Source: Candidatus Paceibacterota bacterium (lineage in GTDB: Bacteria; Verrucomicrobiota; Verrucomicrobiia; Limisphaerales; UBA8199). From it: 64,000 bases of DNA. Below, piece after piece: positions 34,401 to 43,900 of this stretch. Within the stretch, counting starts at the first letter, position 1, and each line of letters starts with the position of its first letter. Position numbers and translations under genes: made by a program. A model generated the notes under the pieces. The model saw only the letters and a program-made list of their open reading frames with translations. It searched no databases and had not been told where the DNA came from. The stretch lies in the NCBI GenBank assembly GCA_035452965.1, contig DAOTCE010000004.1, positions 186,001-250,000 of the forward strand, in the 5' to 3' direction.

Positions 34401-36551
34401 AGCCTTTGGGGGGTGACGAATGTGCCTGCCGGTTTACGCGACGTGGCGAGCATCGCCGTCGGAGAAGACTACAGCCTGGCGCTGGTCGAGCTTGGGCCAC
34501 CGCGATTCAGCCAGCAACTTGGGCCGGTCGCAGTGCATGTTGGCGGCCAGGCAATTCTGGGCGCCGAGGTGAGCGGGACCCGTCCCTTGACCGTGCAGTG
34601 GTTTCACGACGGTGCGGCCATTGAGGGCGCGACCAGCCCGTATCTCCCGCTGAGCAACGCGCAGTTGGCCGATGCGGGGACTTACACGTTGATGGCCACG
34701 AATGCGGCGGGCCAGGTCAACAGCCAAACGGCGATCCTGACGGTAAAGGCCGAGCCGGCCGTCACGGAAGTGCTCACACACCGGAACGTGCTGCTTGGGA
34801 CAAGCGTCTGCTTGCCTGCAAGTGTTTTCGGCGCAGAACCGCTGAGCTGCCAATGGCGCTTAAATGGCAGAGACTTGGCGGAGGGCGGCCGGATCAGCGG
34901 CGTGACCTCAAGGGTTCTAAGCCTGAGCGCGACGACCGGCGAAGACAGTGGCAGCTACAGCCTGGTTGTGAGCAATGCGCACGGCTGCGTGACCGGGTTG
35001 GTGGCGCAGATTTCCGTGAGTCCTATCGTGGCGTGGGGGGACAACTCTTTTGGCCAGCTTGAAGTGCCAATCGGGACAGCGGACGTGGTGGCCATAGCCG
35101 GCGGCGGCGATCACAGTCTGGCTCTGCTGGCTGATGGCAGGGTTGCCGCCTGGGGAGCCAATTCTTTGGGCCAGTGCGATGTGCCGCAATCCGCGGGCCA
35201 CAGCGTGGCCATTGCCGCGGGAGGATCTCACAGTCTGGCTTTGCGGGCGGATGGCAGTGTGGTGGCCTGGGGGGACAACTCTAGCGGTCAAACCAGCGTG
35301 CCGGCGTCCGCGACCAACGTGGTGTCCATCGCGGCCGGCGGGTCCCACAGCCTGGCGCTATGCCTCGACGGCGCCGTGGTGGCGTGGGGCTCCAACTCCT
35401 TTGGGCGGGTAACCGTGCCGTCCTCAGTAACGAATGTCAGTGCGATTGCGGCTGGTGGCGACCGCAGCCTCGCGTTGCGGGCCGACGGCACTTTCCTGGC
35501 GTGGGAAAGAACCAGTGTGTCCACGTTAGCCACAAACGTTGTCTCTATCGCCGCAGGGGGCAATCACACGCTGGCGTTACGAGCCGACGGGACCTTGTAT
35601 GCCTCGGGAGGTAATTACTACGGGCAAGCAACCTTGCCAACTAACATCTACAACGTGGTTGGCCTGGCCGCAGGGGGCGACCATAGTATGGCCCTGCTCG
35701 CCGACGGCACGGTGGTCTGCTGGGGCGCCGATTACTTTGGCCAGGCCTCAGCGCCACCTTCGGCGACCAACGTGCTGGTCCTAAGCGCGGGCAGCGCCCA
35801 TAGCCTTGCGCTGGCGGGCAACGGGGCGCAGCGCCCCGCCTTCCAGCCGTTCAAAATGACGGCCACGATAGGCCAATCAACCTTGCTCAGCGCCGGCTCG
35901 CTCGGCGGCGCCATGGCCAGTTATCAATGGCAACTGAACGGCGTGGCCTTGCCGGGGGCAACCAGCCCGGCCCTTGCCATAGGGTTCGTCAACTGGTCCA
36001 ACGCCGGCACCTACCGGCTGGTTATGAGCAACGCATTCGGAGGTGCAACGGGGCCGTCAATAATCCTGACTGTGCTCCGCACCCCGCTGCGGTTCGACGG
36101 CTACCCGCCGGGCATACTGGTGACCAACGGCGAGGCTCAGCTCCGTTTGTCAGGCGCCTCCGGAGTCGGCCCGGTGGTGCTTCTCGCCAGCAGCGACCTG
36201 GCGGGCTGGGAGCCGATCCTTACCAATCCGCCGGTCATCGGGCCAGTGCAGTTCACTGATCCGGGGGCGGGTGCTCCTGACGCGAGGTTCTACCGCGCCG
36301 TTGAGGGTTCCATGGTTGGGCCGCCGCGCATCGAGATTGCGCCGCTCCTTTCGTCGGCGAGCGATGGGCCGTTCCTTCTGCGCCTGACAGACCTGGCGGC
36401 GGAGGGTCCCGTGGTCATCTACGCTTCCTCGAACCTGACGGATTGGCAGGCTGTATTCACCAACCCGCCGACGATCGGCCCGCTCCGGTACCTGGAGGAG
36501 ATTCCATCCGTTCAGCCCCAACGATTCTATCGGGCGTCAGAGAACCGCTGA
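31425..36551 (+). CDS. giant secreted RCC1-repeat protein with Ig-like domains
   Basis: The protein is 1708 aa with a signal peptide ending near AAAGHAQ (residue 31). It has four blocks of RCC1-type propeller repeats (about 33-298, 392-658, 752-1023 and 1200-1464), each made of units like VVAWGDNSYGQSSVP...ATNVVAISAGYYHNLALRADG. Ig-like domains separate the blocks (about 300-385, 660-745, 1025-1105, 1110-1195 and 1470-1550). Two copies of the 'SSDLAGWEP...RFYRA' module close the protein (about 1585-1625 and 1662-1703). RCC1 propellers bind partners rather than catalyse. A surface adhesion or carbohydrate-binding role is inferred. Blocks 1 and 2 are very alike at DNA level, pointing to internal duplication. 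It is followed 10 bp later by a pseudopilin gene. Confidence 0.85.
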   Translation: MKARLKISGRAWRGTGIAIMLLLSAAAGHAQNVIAWGASSEGQTNAPLSATNVIAIAAGASHALALDPEGGVIAWGKNWDGQTDVPPEATNVVAVAAGSAHSLAVRDDGSVVAWGRNWDGQADVPATATNVVAVSAGWAHSLALRADGTVVAWGNNDFGQTDFSFLALDVVAIAAGYYHNMALRSDGTVVTWAFDYPTPASATNVVAVAAGWEHCLALRADGSVVAWGDNSYGQSSVPASAANVIAISAGYYHNLALRADGTVIAWGASYLGVTNVPTGLDSVASISAGEDFSVALVASGPPRFGLSLASAVAHLGSQTILNPTVAGTLPLSFQWFHDGVAVSGATNQNLLLTATQDADGGDYVLVATNTEGQATNQPVNLVVRQGPAVAAIGAWGDNTSGQCNVPHASATPRAIAAGASHCLALSADGTVAAWGKNWDGQTDVPPSATNVAAIAAGKAHSLALRDDGSVIAWGRNWDGQTDVPPTATNIVAIAAGWAHSLALRADGTTVAWGNNDYGQVSGSFLALDIIAIAAGYYHNMALRSDGTVVTWAFDYPTPPAASNVVAVAAGWEHCLALRADGAVVAWGDDSYGQSSVPASATNVVAISAGYYHNLALRADGTVVAWGASRFGVTNVPGGLRNVAGISAGEDYNVVLAASGPPEFGRQLGSVLAYAGSCTTLNPTVMGAWPLSFQWYHDGIAIVGATNRSLLLTNAQMAAAGDYVLVAANIMGQVSSPPVNLAVQPDPVTVALVGAWGGNNNGQCNVSPATSNPRAIAAGPFHSLAVNADGSVAAWGRNNYGETDVPAAATNVVAVAAGGGHSVALRTDGSVIAWGNNSDGQTNVPAAATNVVVIAAGETHSLALRADGTLLAWGNNEFGQTNVPPRARELIAIAAGYNHNLGLRPDHTVVAWGLENTVPASATNVVAIAGGWWHSLALRADGTVVAWGDNSFGQSVVPASVTNVAGIAAGYYHNVALRSDGTVVAWGGGDIAGSLWGVTNVPAGLRDVASIAVGEDYSLALVELGPPRFSQQLGPVAVHVGGQAILGAEVSGTRPLTVQWFHDGAAIEGATSPYLPLSNAQLADAGTYTLMATNAAGQVNSQTAILTVKAEPAVTEVLTHRNVLLGTSVCLPASVFGAEPLSCQWRLNGRDLAEGGRISGVTSRVLSLSATTGEDSGSYSLVVSNAHGCVTGLVAQISVSPIVAWGDNSFGQLEVPIGTADVVAIAGGGDHSLALLADGRVAAWGANSLGQCDVPQSAGHSVAIAAGGSHSLALRADGSVVAWGDNSSGQTSVPASATNVVSIAAGGSHSLALCLDGAVVAWGSNSFGRVTVPSSVTNVSAIAAGGDRSLALRADGTFLAWERTSVSTLATNVVSIAAGGNHTLALRADGTLYASGGNYYGQATLPTNIYNVVGLAAGGDHSMALLADGTVVCWGADYFGQASAPPSATNVLVLSAGSAHSLALAGNGAQRPAFQPFKMTATIGQSTLLSAGSLGGAMASYQWQLNGVALPGATSPALAIGFVNWSNAGTYRLVMSNAFGGATGPSIILTVLRTPLRFDGYPPGILVTNGEAQLRLSGASGVGPVVLLASSDLAGWEPILTNPPVIGPVQFTDPGAGAPDARFYRAVEGSMVGPPRIEIAPLLSSASDGPFLLRLTDLAAEGPVVIYASSNLTDWQAVFTNPPTIGPLRYLEEIPSVQPQRFYRASENR

Positions 36552-36561
36552 CCCCACACCT

Positions 36562-37374
36562 ATGAAAAACATGCGTAAAGAGAACACGGCTTTCACTCTT
36601 GTCGAGCTGATAGTCGTCATCGCCGTCGTCGCGGTCCTCGCCGCCTCCTTGTTGCCCGCGCTGGCCCGAACCCGACCGCAAGCGCAGCGCATTGCTTGCA
36701 GCAACAACCTCAAGCAGGTCGGTCTCGCTTTCCGGACCTGGGCGGCCGCCAACGGCGGCTACATGCCGATGCAGGTGCCCGGCGCCCAAGGCGGGGCCTC
36801 CGGTGAGTTAACCATCTCCAGAACCTTGAGCGCCAGCCAGGTTACGAGCCACGGCGCGTGCAAGATCTTCCTGTGCCTCTCCAATGAGTTAACCACCCCG
36901 AGATTCCTCATCTGCCCGGCGGAGTACGAGAGCATATATCGCCAGGCGGCCACCACCTTCAGCGGAGTGGGTGCACCCGGCACGGTTCCTTACACCAACG
37001 ATCTGAACGTCAGCTACCTCGTCGCTGCCGACGCCATGGAAACCATGCCTCGCATGTTGTTGACAGGAGACCATAACTTGGGCGGGAACGCCAATCCGCC
37101 GACCATTCCCTACCTGGCAGCCCCGAACACAGGAATCTCCAAGGCCTCGCTGGGCACCAACTTCAACGCCAATCTAGGCCCTGCTTTCATGAACAATATG
37201 CACTCCAAGCAAGGCAATGTCGGGTTGGCAGACGGCAGTGTGGAGTGGTTCGGCCGCACCAACCTGCAAAACGCCCTCAAGCAATCGGGCGATACAGGCC
37301 GCGCGCAGGGGCTCTTCACCCTCGTCGCCGGCGCCGCCGCCGGCGCAGGGTGCAACCGTATCTTGCTCCCGTAA
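36562..37374 (+). CDS. type II secretion/pilin-like protein with H-X9-DG motif
   Basis: The protein is 270 aa. The N-terminus KENTAFTLVELIVVIAVVAVL is a prepilin cleavage/methylation signal with Glu at position +5 of the mature chain, followed by a long hydrophobic helix. IACSNNLKQVGLAFRTWAAAN is typical of the PVC pseudopilin family, and HSKQGNVGLADG near residue 214 is the H-X9-DG motif. These proteins are numerous in Planctomycetes and Verrucomicrobia and probably act with type II secretion or pilus-like systems. Placement 10 bp after the giant RCC1 gene suggests co-expression and possibly a role in its export. Confidence 0.85.
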   Translation: MKNMRKENTAFTLVELIVVIAVVAVLAASLLPALARTRPQAQRIACSNNLKQVGLAFRTWAAANGGYMPMQVPGAQGGASGELTISRTLSASQVTSHGACKIFLCLSNELTTPRFLICPAEYESIYRQAATTFSGVGAPGTVPYTNDLNVSYLVAADAMETMPRMLLTGDHNLGGNANPPTIPYLAAPNTGISKASLGTNFNANLGPAFMNNMHSKQGNVGLADGSVEWFGRTNLQNALKQSGDTGRAQGLFTLVAGAAAGAGCNRILLP

Positions 37375-37410
37375 CTCGATCCCGAGCGTTCATTCCTTGC
37401 TGTCTGGGGA

Positions 37411-38202
37411 TCAAGGGGACGAGCGGTTCGAGTCCTGGCTGATGTTCCAGACCTCCATGAATTCATTCTGCCGCACCCATTGGGCGTGGCCGTCGCAGAA
37501 GGAGAAGTTCGCCCCCGCGGCGCCGTGGTTGTCGGCCGGGTTGTCCGGCCAGTCATTGGCGTCAGTCCCAACCCCCGGCAAGGTGTCGTCCGCGTCCATG
37601 ATCAAGAAAACCCGGGATGGCCCCGGCTTCATGCCGAGCGCGCGGACGTAAGCGCCGATAGTGAACGCGTTCACGGTGTCTTCCTTCTTCTTGGTGGTAA
37701 TCGCCATGCCGGTCATGCGGAGGGTGAAGTTGCCGGAGACTTCGTAGCTGGTGCCGGCGGACTGGAGCGTGGCACCGTTTTTACACAGATCAACGAGGGC
37801 GACTCCCCCGGTGGGCTTGGTGACGAGATTGGTGCGGATGTAGTTCTGGGTGCTGGGACAGACAAAACTCCTGGTGGACTTTACGTAGCGCGGGTAAAGC
37901 CAGTTTAAGTCATCATCCGACCCGGAGCGATCTGTGGCTCCCCCCGGGGGAACATTGCCGAGTTCTCCGGGAAGCCAAGTGTGGCCGGAGTAATGGCCCT
38001 GGGAGTCGTTGGCATACATCATACTTCCCAAACCGAGCTGTTTGAGATTGTTGAGGCAGCCGAGCCGGTGGGCCTTCACTTCCGCCGGCGCCAGCGCGGA
38101 CAACCGCAGGGTCGCCAGCAAGGCGATGGCTGCAATGATGACCAATAGTTCGACGAGTGAAAAAGCGGACTTCTCCGAATTCCTGGGCGGCTGAGCAAGC
38201 AT
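37411..38202 (-). CDS. pseudopilin-like protein with H-X10-DG motif
   Basis: The protein is 263 aa from the ATG at 38202 (a TTG three codons upstream is possible). The prepilin signal is KSAFSLVELLVIIAAIALL, followed by LGCLNNLKQLGLGSMMYAND. The motif HGAAGANFSFCDG has ten rather than nine residues between His and Asp-Gly. It is convergent with the pseudopilin at 36562-37374 (36-bp gap). The two are homologous at the N-terminus but differ in the core, so they may be minor pseudopilins with different cargo. Confidence 0.85.
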   Translation of the reverse strand: MLAQPPRNSEKSAFSLVELLVIIAAIALLATLRLSALAPAEVKAHRLGCLNNLKQLGLGSMMYANDSQGHYSGHTWLPGELGNVPPGGATDRSGSDDDLNWLYPRYVKSTRSFVCPSTQNYIRTNLVTKPTGGVALVDLCKNGATLQSAGTSYEVSGNFTLRMTGMAITTKKKEDTVNAFTIGAYVRALGMKPGPSRVFLIMDADDTLPGVGTDANDWPDNPADNHGAAGANFSFCDGHAQWVRQNEFMEVWNISQDSNRSSP

Positions 38203-38677
38203 AACAGTCAACGAATTGTTGCAGATGCAACCAACTGTCTGAGCCTGGAACCGCGCCGGACCCGTGTCAATGACAATAGGTCGAATGACTGGCGCGCCGG
38301 CGCGTCATGTCCCCGCCGTCAAGTAGCGGCAGGCATCTTGCCCGCCGGGTGTATGCGAACGTGACATTCCGCAGGTCCTCCGAATCCGCGGGGCGGTCTT
38401 CCGTGTCCGGCGACTCCACATTTGCACGGGACTGATGTCTGGGCCATCTTGTCTCTCGGTATGAGAGGAATTACAGCCATGTTCACACATTGGGGACATT
38501 CGCCCCGCCAGTTCAAGCCCATGTCGGGCGCACACTTTTCGCTCAAACGGACAGCCGCCGGCCCTCGTGTCTGCGGTTGCGATGGCGGATTCGCCGCTGC
38601 CGGGTTTCGGCGGGCTGCAGTCTTCGGCGGCCATGGCGCCGCTGCGCGTTGATCTCGCCCCACACACAAACAAAACT
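38203..38677. other. intergenic region without recognised gene
   Basis: This 475-bp region separates a minus-strand pseudopilin from a plus-strand DUF1801 gene. It holds a small hairpin at 38327-38346. On the minus strand (about 38320-38560) a frame shows two Cys-X-X-Cys-like pairs (GECPQC and CKCG) but no start context or clear family, so I leave it uncalled. Confidence 0.4.
38327..38346. repeat. short hairpin repeat (AGATGCCTGCC type)
   Basis: GGCAGGCA (38328-38335) and TGCCCGCC (38339-38346) pair with one mismatch around a 3-nt loop. From memory, near-identical short elements are scattered through many Verrucomicrobial genomes; this is unverified here because only one copy lies in the window. 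Confidence 0.35.
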
Positions 38678-39163
38678 ATGGGCAGAATACACAGAACCAA
38701 GCAGAAGGCGCGCGCGGGCGGGCGATCCATCGCCACCAGGCGCAAGGGGTCCCTGGGAGACACGAAACCGGTCCTCCTCACCGGTGGCAACCCTCAGATT
38801 GCGAAGGCCGACGGCGACGCCCCCGTGCAGGCCTACATCGCGGCCATGCCGGGCTGGAAGAGCGAAATCGGGCGCCGCCTCGACAAGCTCATCGAGCGCA
38901 CGGTTCCCGGTGTGCGCAAGGCGGTCAAATGGAACTCACCCTTCTATGGCGTCGAGGGCCGGGGGTGGTTCCTGGGATATCACGTCTTCACGCGCTACGT
39001 CAAAGTGGCCTTCTTCCAGGGCACCTTGCTGCATCCCGTTCCCCCCGGAGGCAAGGCAAAGGACGCGCGCTGGATAGACATCCACGAGGATGATCTCGAC
39101 GAGGCGCAGATGGCGGCGTGGATTCGGCAGGCGGCCGCCCTGCCCGGCTGGGGCAAGACGTAG
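38678..39163 (+). CDS. DUF1801-domain protein
   Basis: The protein is 161 aa from the ATG at 38678; the frame is open earlier to 38567 but lacks coding character. A basic N-terminal tail (about 40 residues, rich in Arg/Lys) is followed by a DUF1801 domain: VQAYIAAMPGWKSEIGRRLD, VRKAVKWNSPFYGVEGRGWF and a C-terminal WIRQAAALPGW. The fold is related to YdhG-type small proteins of unknown function. Single gene, no obvious partners. Confidence 0.8.
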   Translation: MGRIHRTKQKARAGGRSIATRRKGSLGDTKPVLLTGGNPQIAKADGDAPVQAYIAAMPGWKSEIGRRLDKLIERTVPGVRKAVKWNSPFYGVEGRGWFLGYHVFTRYVKVAFFQGTLLHPVPPGGKAKDARWIDIHEDDLDEAQMAAWIRQAAALPGWGKT

Positions 39164-39398
39164 GCGGCGTGTCCCCGTTGAGGCATCCGCGTCGATCGGT
39201 TGTGCAACCGGGTGAGCAGATTCGGCCCCAAGGCGCTCGACGAGAAGCTGAGCGCTGCCTGGACTTTCGCCCTGACGAAGACCAGCGCCCTCGCGGCTTC
39301 GCAGGGAGGCCATCCAAGGCAGCCTTTTCCAGCCCGGTCTAACTAATCCTGCCACTGCAAACGTGGGTGCAGGCGGCGACACAGTTCCCGCAAACGAT

Positions 39399-40796
39399 TT
39401 AGACTGCCGGCCGCCGCCACGGCTGGCGATAGGGACGGCGCAGCAACTTCGTGGCGGTGGAGTCCGCGGTGACCTCGCGTTTGCGCGGATCGTAGGCCAG
39501 CGACCGGCCCAGCTGCATCGCCACGTTGGCCAGAATACAACTGGCGGTGGAGATGTGACCCTCTTCGATGTCGGCAACCGGTCGCCCGCGCTTTTCGATG
39601 GCTGCCAGGAAGTCAAGCATGTGGCGGCGGGTGGCGGGCGCGGCGTTGAGCTCGATCTTCTTCTCGGTCACGTCCTCGGGATACTGTTCCTTCTCGTAGC
39701 GACAATCGAAATGGATGGGCTTGGCGTTCTTGTCCAGCGGGAAGAAGTCCGCGCGCATGGTGCTGGCTTTGAGCGTGCCCTTATCGCCGTAGATGAAGAG
39801 CGCCCAGGGATAGTCCGGATCGGTCGGCGCGCCCCAGGTGCGGTGCTGCCACACGCAATTGAACTGATCGTATTCGAAGGTCGCGGTCTGGGTGTCGGAG
39901 ATGTTCGACTTGCCTTCCCTTTGGACGTAAATGCCGCCGGCGGAGGTGATTCGCTTGGGCCAGCCAAGGCCCAGCATCCAGCGCACGGTATCGAACATGT
40001 GCACGCACATGTCGCCGACGATGCCGTTGCCGTACTCCATGAAGGTGCGCCACCAGCGCACGTGCGGCAAACCGTCGTAGGGCCGCAGCGGGGCGGGGCC
40101 GGTCCACATTTCGTAGTCGAGGAAATCCGGCACCGGCTCGACCGGCGGATTGCCGTTGGCGCGCATGTGGAAGTAGCAGCACATGTCCACGTGGCCGATC
40201 TTCCCGAGCAGGCCGGCGTCCACCACCTGCTTCTTCGCGTCAATCAGGTGCGGCGTGCTCTTGCGCTGCGTGCCGACCTGCACCACGCGCTTGTGCTTGC
40301 GGGCCGCGGCGACCATCGCTTCGCCTTCCAGCACGTCCACGCTGATGGGCTTTTGCACGTAAACATCCGCGCCCGCTTCGACCGCCGCGATCATGTGCAA
40401 GGCGTGCCAATGGTCCGGGCTGCCGACGAGGACGATGTCGAGGTCCTTCTCCTTGAGCATTTGGCGGTGATCGCCATAAGTGCGCGGCCGCCGCTTCGAT
40501 TTCTGGCGCTGGCTGGCCATCTCCGCCGCCTCCGCGAGCAGATTCCTGTCGGGGTCGCAGATGGAGATGATCTCGACCGGCGCCACCTGGACGAGGCGCC
40601 ACAGGTCGCTCTTCCCATACCAGCCGGCGCCAATCAGGCCGACGCGCCTGGGTTTGCCGTTGACCAGGTCAAGCGCATCGGCGCCGAGCGACGGGAACGC
40701 GGCCATAGCGGCGAGCGCGGAGGCAGATTGGAGAAACCGGCGGCGGCTGATGTTGAAGTTCGCGCCGGGTGTCGGGGCGGGGGCCGAATTATTCAT
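39399..40796 (-). CDS. Tat-exported Gfo/Idh/MocA-family oxidoreductase
   Basis: The protein is 465 aa from the ATG at 40796 (the frame is open to 41078, but it lacks coding character and overlaps the divergent giant gene). The twin-arginine signal is ISRRRFLQSASALAAMAAF. The Rossmann motif is VGLIGAGWYGKSDLW, and VYVQKPIS is the conserved 'EKP'-type motif with Gln-Lys-Pro. GDMCVHMFDTVRWML supplies the active-site His. The family oxidises or reduces sugars and inositols with NAD(P). Exported Tat members are abundant in Verrucomicrobia and Planctomycetes, where substrates are unknown and cofactor is thought to be tightly bound. Confidence 0.9.
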   Translation of the reverse strand: MNNSAPAPTPGANFNISRRRFLQSASALAAMAAFPSLGADALDLVNGKPRRVGLIGAGWYGKSDLWRLVQVAPVEIISICDPDRNLLAEAAEMASQRQKSKRRPRTYGDHRQMLKEKDLDIVLVGSPDHWHALHMIAAVEAGADVYVQKPISVDVLEGEAMVAAARKHKRVVQVGTQRKSTPHLIDAKKQVVDAGLLGKIGHVDMCCYFHMRANGNPPVEPVPDFLDYEMWTGPAPLRPYDGLPHVRWWRTFMEYGNGIVGDMCVHMFDTVRWMLGLGWPKRITSAGGIYVQREGKSNISDTQTATFEYDQFNCVWQHRTWGAPTDPDYPWALFIYGDKGTLKASTMRADFFPLDKNAKPIHFDCRYEKEQYPEDVTEKKIELNAAPATRRHMLDFLAAIEKRGRPVADIEEGHISTASCILANVAMQLGRSLAYDPRKREVTADSTATKLLRRPYRQPWRRPAV

Positions 40797-40962
40797 GCCG
40801 GGAGTATTAGACCGGCCGCGAGGTTGGCGCAACCACGACGTGCGCGAAGCAAGGGGCCAAAAGTCTGCGAAATCCTGGCAACTCTTTCCGTACTTTCCCG
40901 CACCGGAAGTAAGTATTAGTTCTCGTTGAAGGCTTCCAGGGCGGTCATTAGGCTCGTCGAGT

Positions 40963-43900
40963 ATGAAGAGAACTTTCTGTTCCATTGGGTTAACGATTGC
41001 GTTTGTCGTTGCATCTGTTGCGACCGGCCTTGCTGCTGCAACCATCGGCAACACCACCGACGGCACTTCGACCGACACACTCTGGTATGAGGGCGCCTAT
41101 ATCAATGCCTGCCGATTTCGGGCTGCGTCGAACATGACCGTGGTCACGATGCACGCCAAAGTCTCCGCCATAACCGGCCGCTACAAATGCGCGATCTACT
41201 CTGACAGCAGCAGTCAGCCCAACCGCCTTTTGCGGGCCACGAGCGAGGTAACCAACCCGACCACCGATGGCTGGAAGACTTTCACGCTCACCGCCCCGCA
41301 GGCGCTGACCAACGGCAGCTATTACTGGCTGGCCATCTGGTCGGACAGCAGCAGCGCCAAGGCCTACTACTCGAGCAGCACCAGCGGCACGCTCCGCTGG
41401 GCACAGCGCAATTACGGCACCTGGCCCGATCCCATCGTCACGACCGGCGGGAGCACCTCCTCGTATTGCATCTATGCCATGGGCTCGGTGGCACCCGTGG
41501 CGCCGACGGTCGCCATCCTGAGTCCCGCGAACAACGGGACCGTAGGCACCAATTTCACGATCACCGCCACCGCCACGGATAGCGACGGCACCGTCACCAA
41601 CGTGTCCTTCTACGACGGCGTTACCTTGCTTGGCAGCGACACCAGCAGCCCCTACAGCTACGTCTGGAACAACGCGCCACTGGGCGCGCATGCGCTCAGG
41701 GCCGTGGCTCGGGACAACAGCGGCCTGGCGACCACGTCCGCCGTGGTCAACGTCACTATCACCGCGCTGAACGTGGTGTCCTTTGCGGAAACCTTTGACA
41801 GTTACGCCAACGGGACGGTGATCACCAATATCGGCGGGGGCGGCTTCTGGACCTCCGGCGCGAACACCGTGGTCAGCGGCGGCGGCGTGAACGGCTCGGG
41901 TGGGCTTGGCACCAGCAGTCTGATTTTCAATTGGAAGGCCCAGACGTTCCAGTGGAGCGCGCTGGACATTGGCACAAGGGTGGCAATTTCCCTGGACTTG
42001 CAGACCAGCGGCACCGGCAAGTTTGACGACGATCGCGTCGGGTGGACCATCACCCCGGACGCCAGCACCAGCACGGGCAGCCAATTGGCCCTCCAACTGG
42101 ACAACACGACGGAGGGAGGCATGGTGTTGTATCACAACCTCACGCGAACTCCCGTTCTCAACGCCCTGAGCGGCATCAAGAACAGCACCTGGTATCGTTT
42201 CAAAGTCGAGTTCACCAAGCTGTCCGCCACCAGCGCGAAGATCGTGGGCACGCTCACCGAACTGGATGCCTCAGGCAACCCGGACGGCACCCCGTATGTT
42301 GGCACCGTTGCCGACACCAGCATGTTTGCCAATCCCCCCAGCACGGCGCTCTTCACCTCCGCGCAGCAGTGCCCGACCTTCAAGAACCACAACCCCGCGA
42401 CCGGCAATGCGGACAATGCGACTTTCACCATCACCCAGCCTGGCCCGCAGCCGCCGATTGTGACCATCACCAGCCCGACCGCCAATGAAACCGTGTTCAC
42501 CAGTTTCACAATCAACGCCACCGCCACGGATGACGGGTCGGTGACCAACGTGGGCTTCTACGCGGACGGCATCCTGCTGGGCAATGACACCACCTCCTCG
42601 TATAGCTGGACGTGGAACGGCGCTCCGGTGGGCAATCATACGCTGACGGCAGTCGCCGTGGACGACACGGGGCTCTCGGCCACCTCGGCAGTGGTGAACG
42701 TCATCGTCAGCACCAACCTGGCGCCCAACGCGCCAGTCGTAGTCACGCCGGCCGACGGCGCCATGGGCGTGGCGACCAACGCCACGCTGACCGTGTCGGT
42801 CTCGGACCCCAATGGCGACCCCATGTCGGTCCTGTTCTACGCCCGCTCGCTGAACGGCACCGCCCCGGCGCCGGACTTCACGATCGTGGCGCTGCCGGAT
42901 ACGCAGTTCTACTCGGAGAGCTACCCGGCGATCTTCCAATCCGAGATTGACTGGATCGTCAACAACCACCAGGAGCGCAACATTGTGTATGTGACGGGCC
43001 TTGGGGATGTGGTGAACGTCGGCACGTCCGACACGCAGTTTCGGAACGCCACCAATGCCCTGTACCGCCTGGAGAATCCAGTCACGACGGGTCTGCCGGA
43101 AGGCATTCCCTACGGCGTTCCGGTGGGCAATCACGACTCGCCCTATACCCTGTTCAACAACTACTTCGGGGTCAGTCATTTCAGCGGCCGCAGCTATTAC
43201 GGCGGCAGCTACACCACCGGCTACCAGAATCATTACGACCTCTTCAGCGCGGGCGGGATGGATTTCATCGTGCTGTCACTCGAGTATAACGCCGGCGCCA
43301 ACTCGGCGATCATGAGCTGGGCCAATGGCGTTCTGCAGGCCAACGCCGACCGCCGCGCTATCGTGGTGACTCACTCGCTGCTCCAGGCGGGCTATAACTG
43401 GCCAACACCTGCCGCCTGGTCCACGGATGGCGGCACCACGATCTTCCCGGCGCTGGCCAACAACCCCAACGTCTTCCTGATGCTGTGCGGCCATAACCAT
43501 GGCCAGGGGCGGCGGCACGAGGCGGTGGGCGACCGCTTCATTGATGTCCTCCTGTCCGATTACCAGAGCGACGTCAACGGCGGCAACGGCTTCGTTCGCC
43601 TGATGGAGTTTTCGCCCAGCAACAACGTCATCCGCGTCACGACCTACTCGCCCTACACCCTCGGCTCCAAGACGGACGGCGACAACCAGTTTACCCTCGA
43701 GTACGCCATGGCCTCCGCACCGGCGCCGTTCGTGTGCATCGGAACCAATATGGCGGTGGCCTCGGGCACGCAGACCAGCCTGGCGTGGCCAAACCTCGCC
43801 CCGGGCACCATCTATGAGTGGTATGCCGTGGCCAGCGATGCCACCACGTCCGCGACGAGCGCAACCAGCCAGTTCCTCACCGCAGGGGGGCCGCCGGCGG

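Noticed and set aside
37420..37445. GGTTCGAGTCC resembling a tRNA T-loop
   Set aside because: The flanking bases do not form the T-stem or acceptor stem, and the site lies inside a pseudopilin gene.
38319..38560. Minus-strand frame with two Cys-X-X-Cys-like pairs, possible zinc-ribbon protein
   Set aside because: No start context, no recognisable family, and part of it overlaps a short hairpin repeat.
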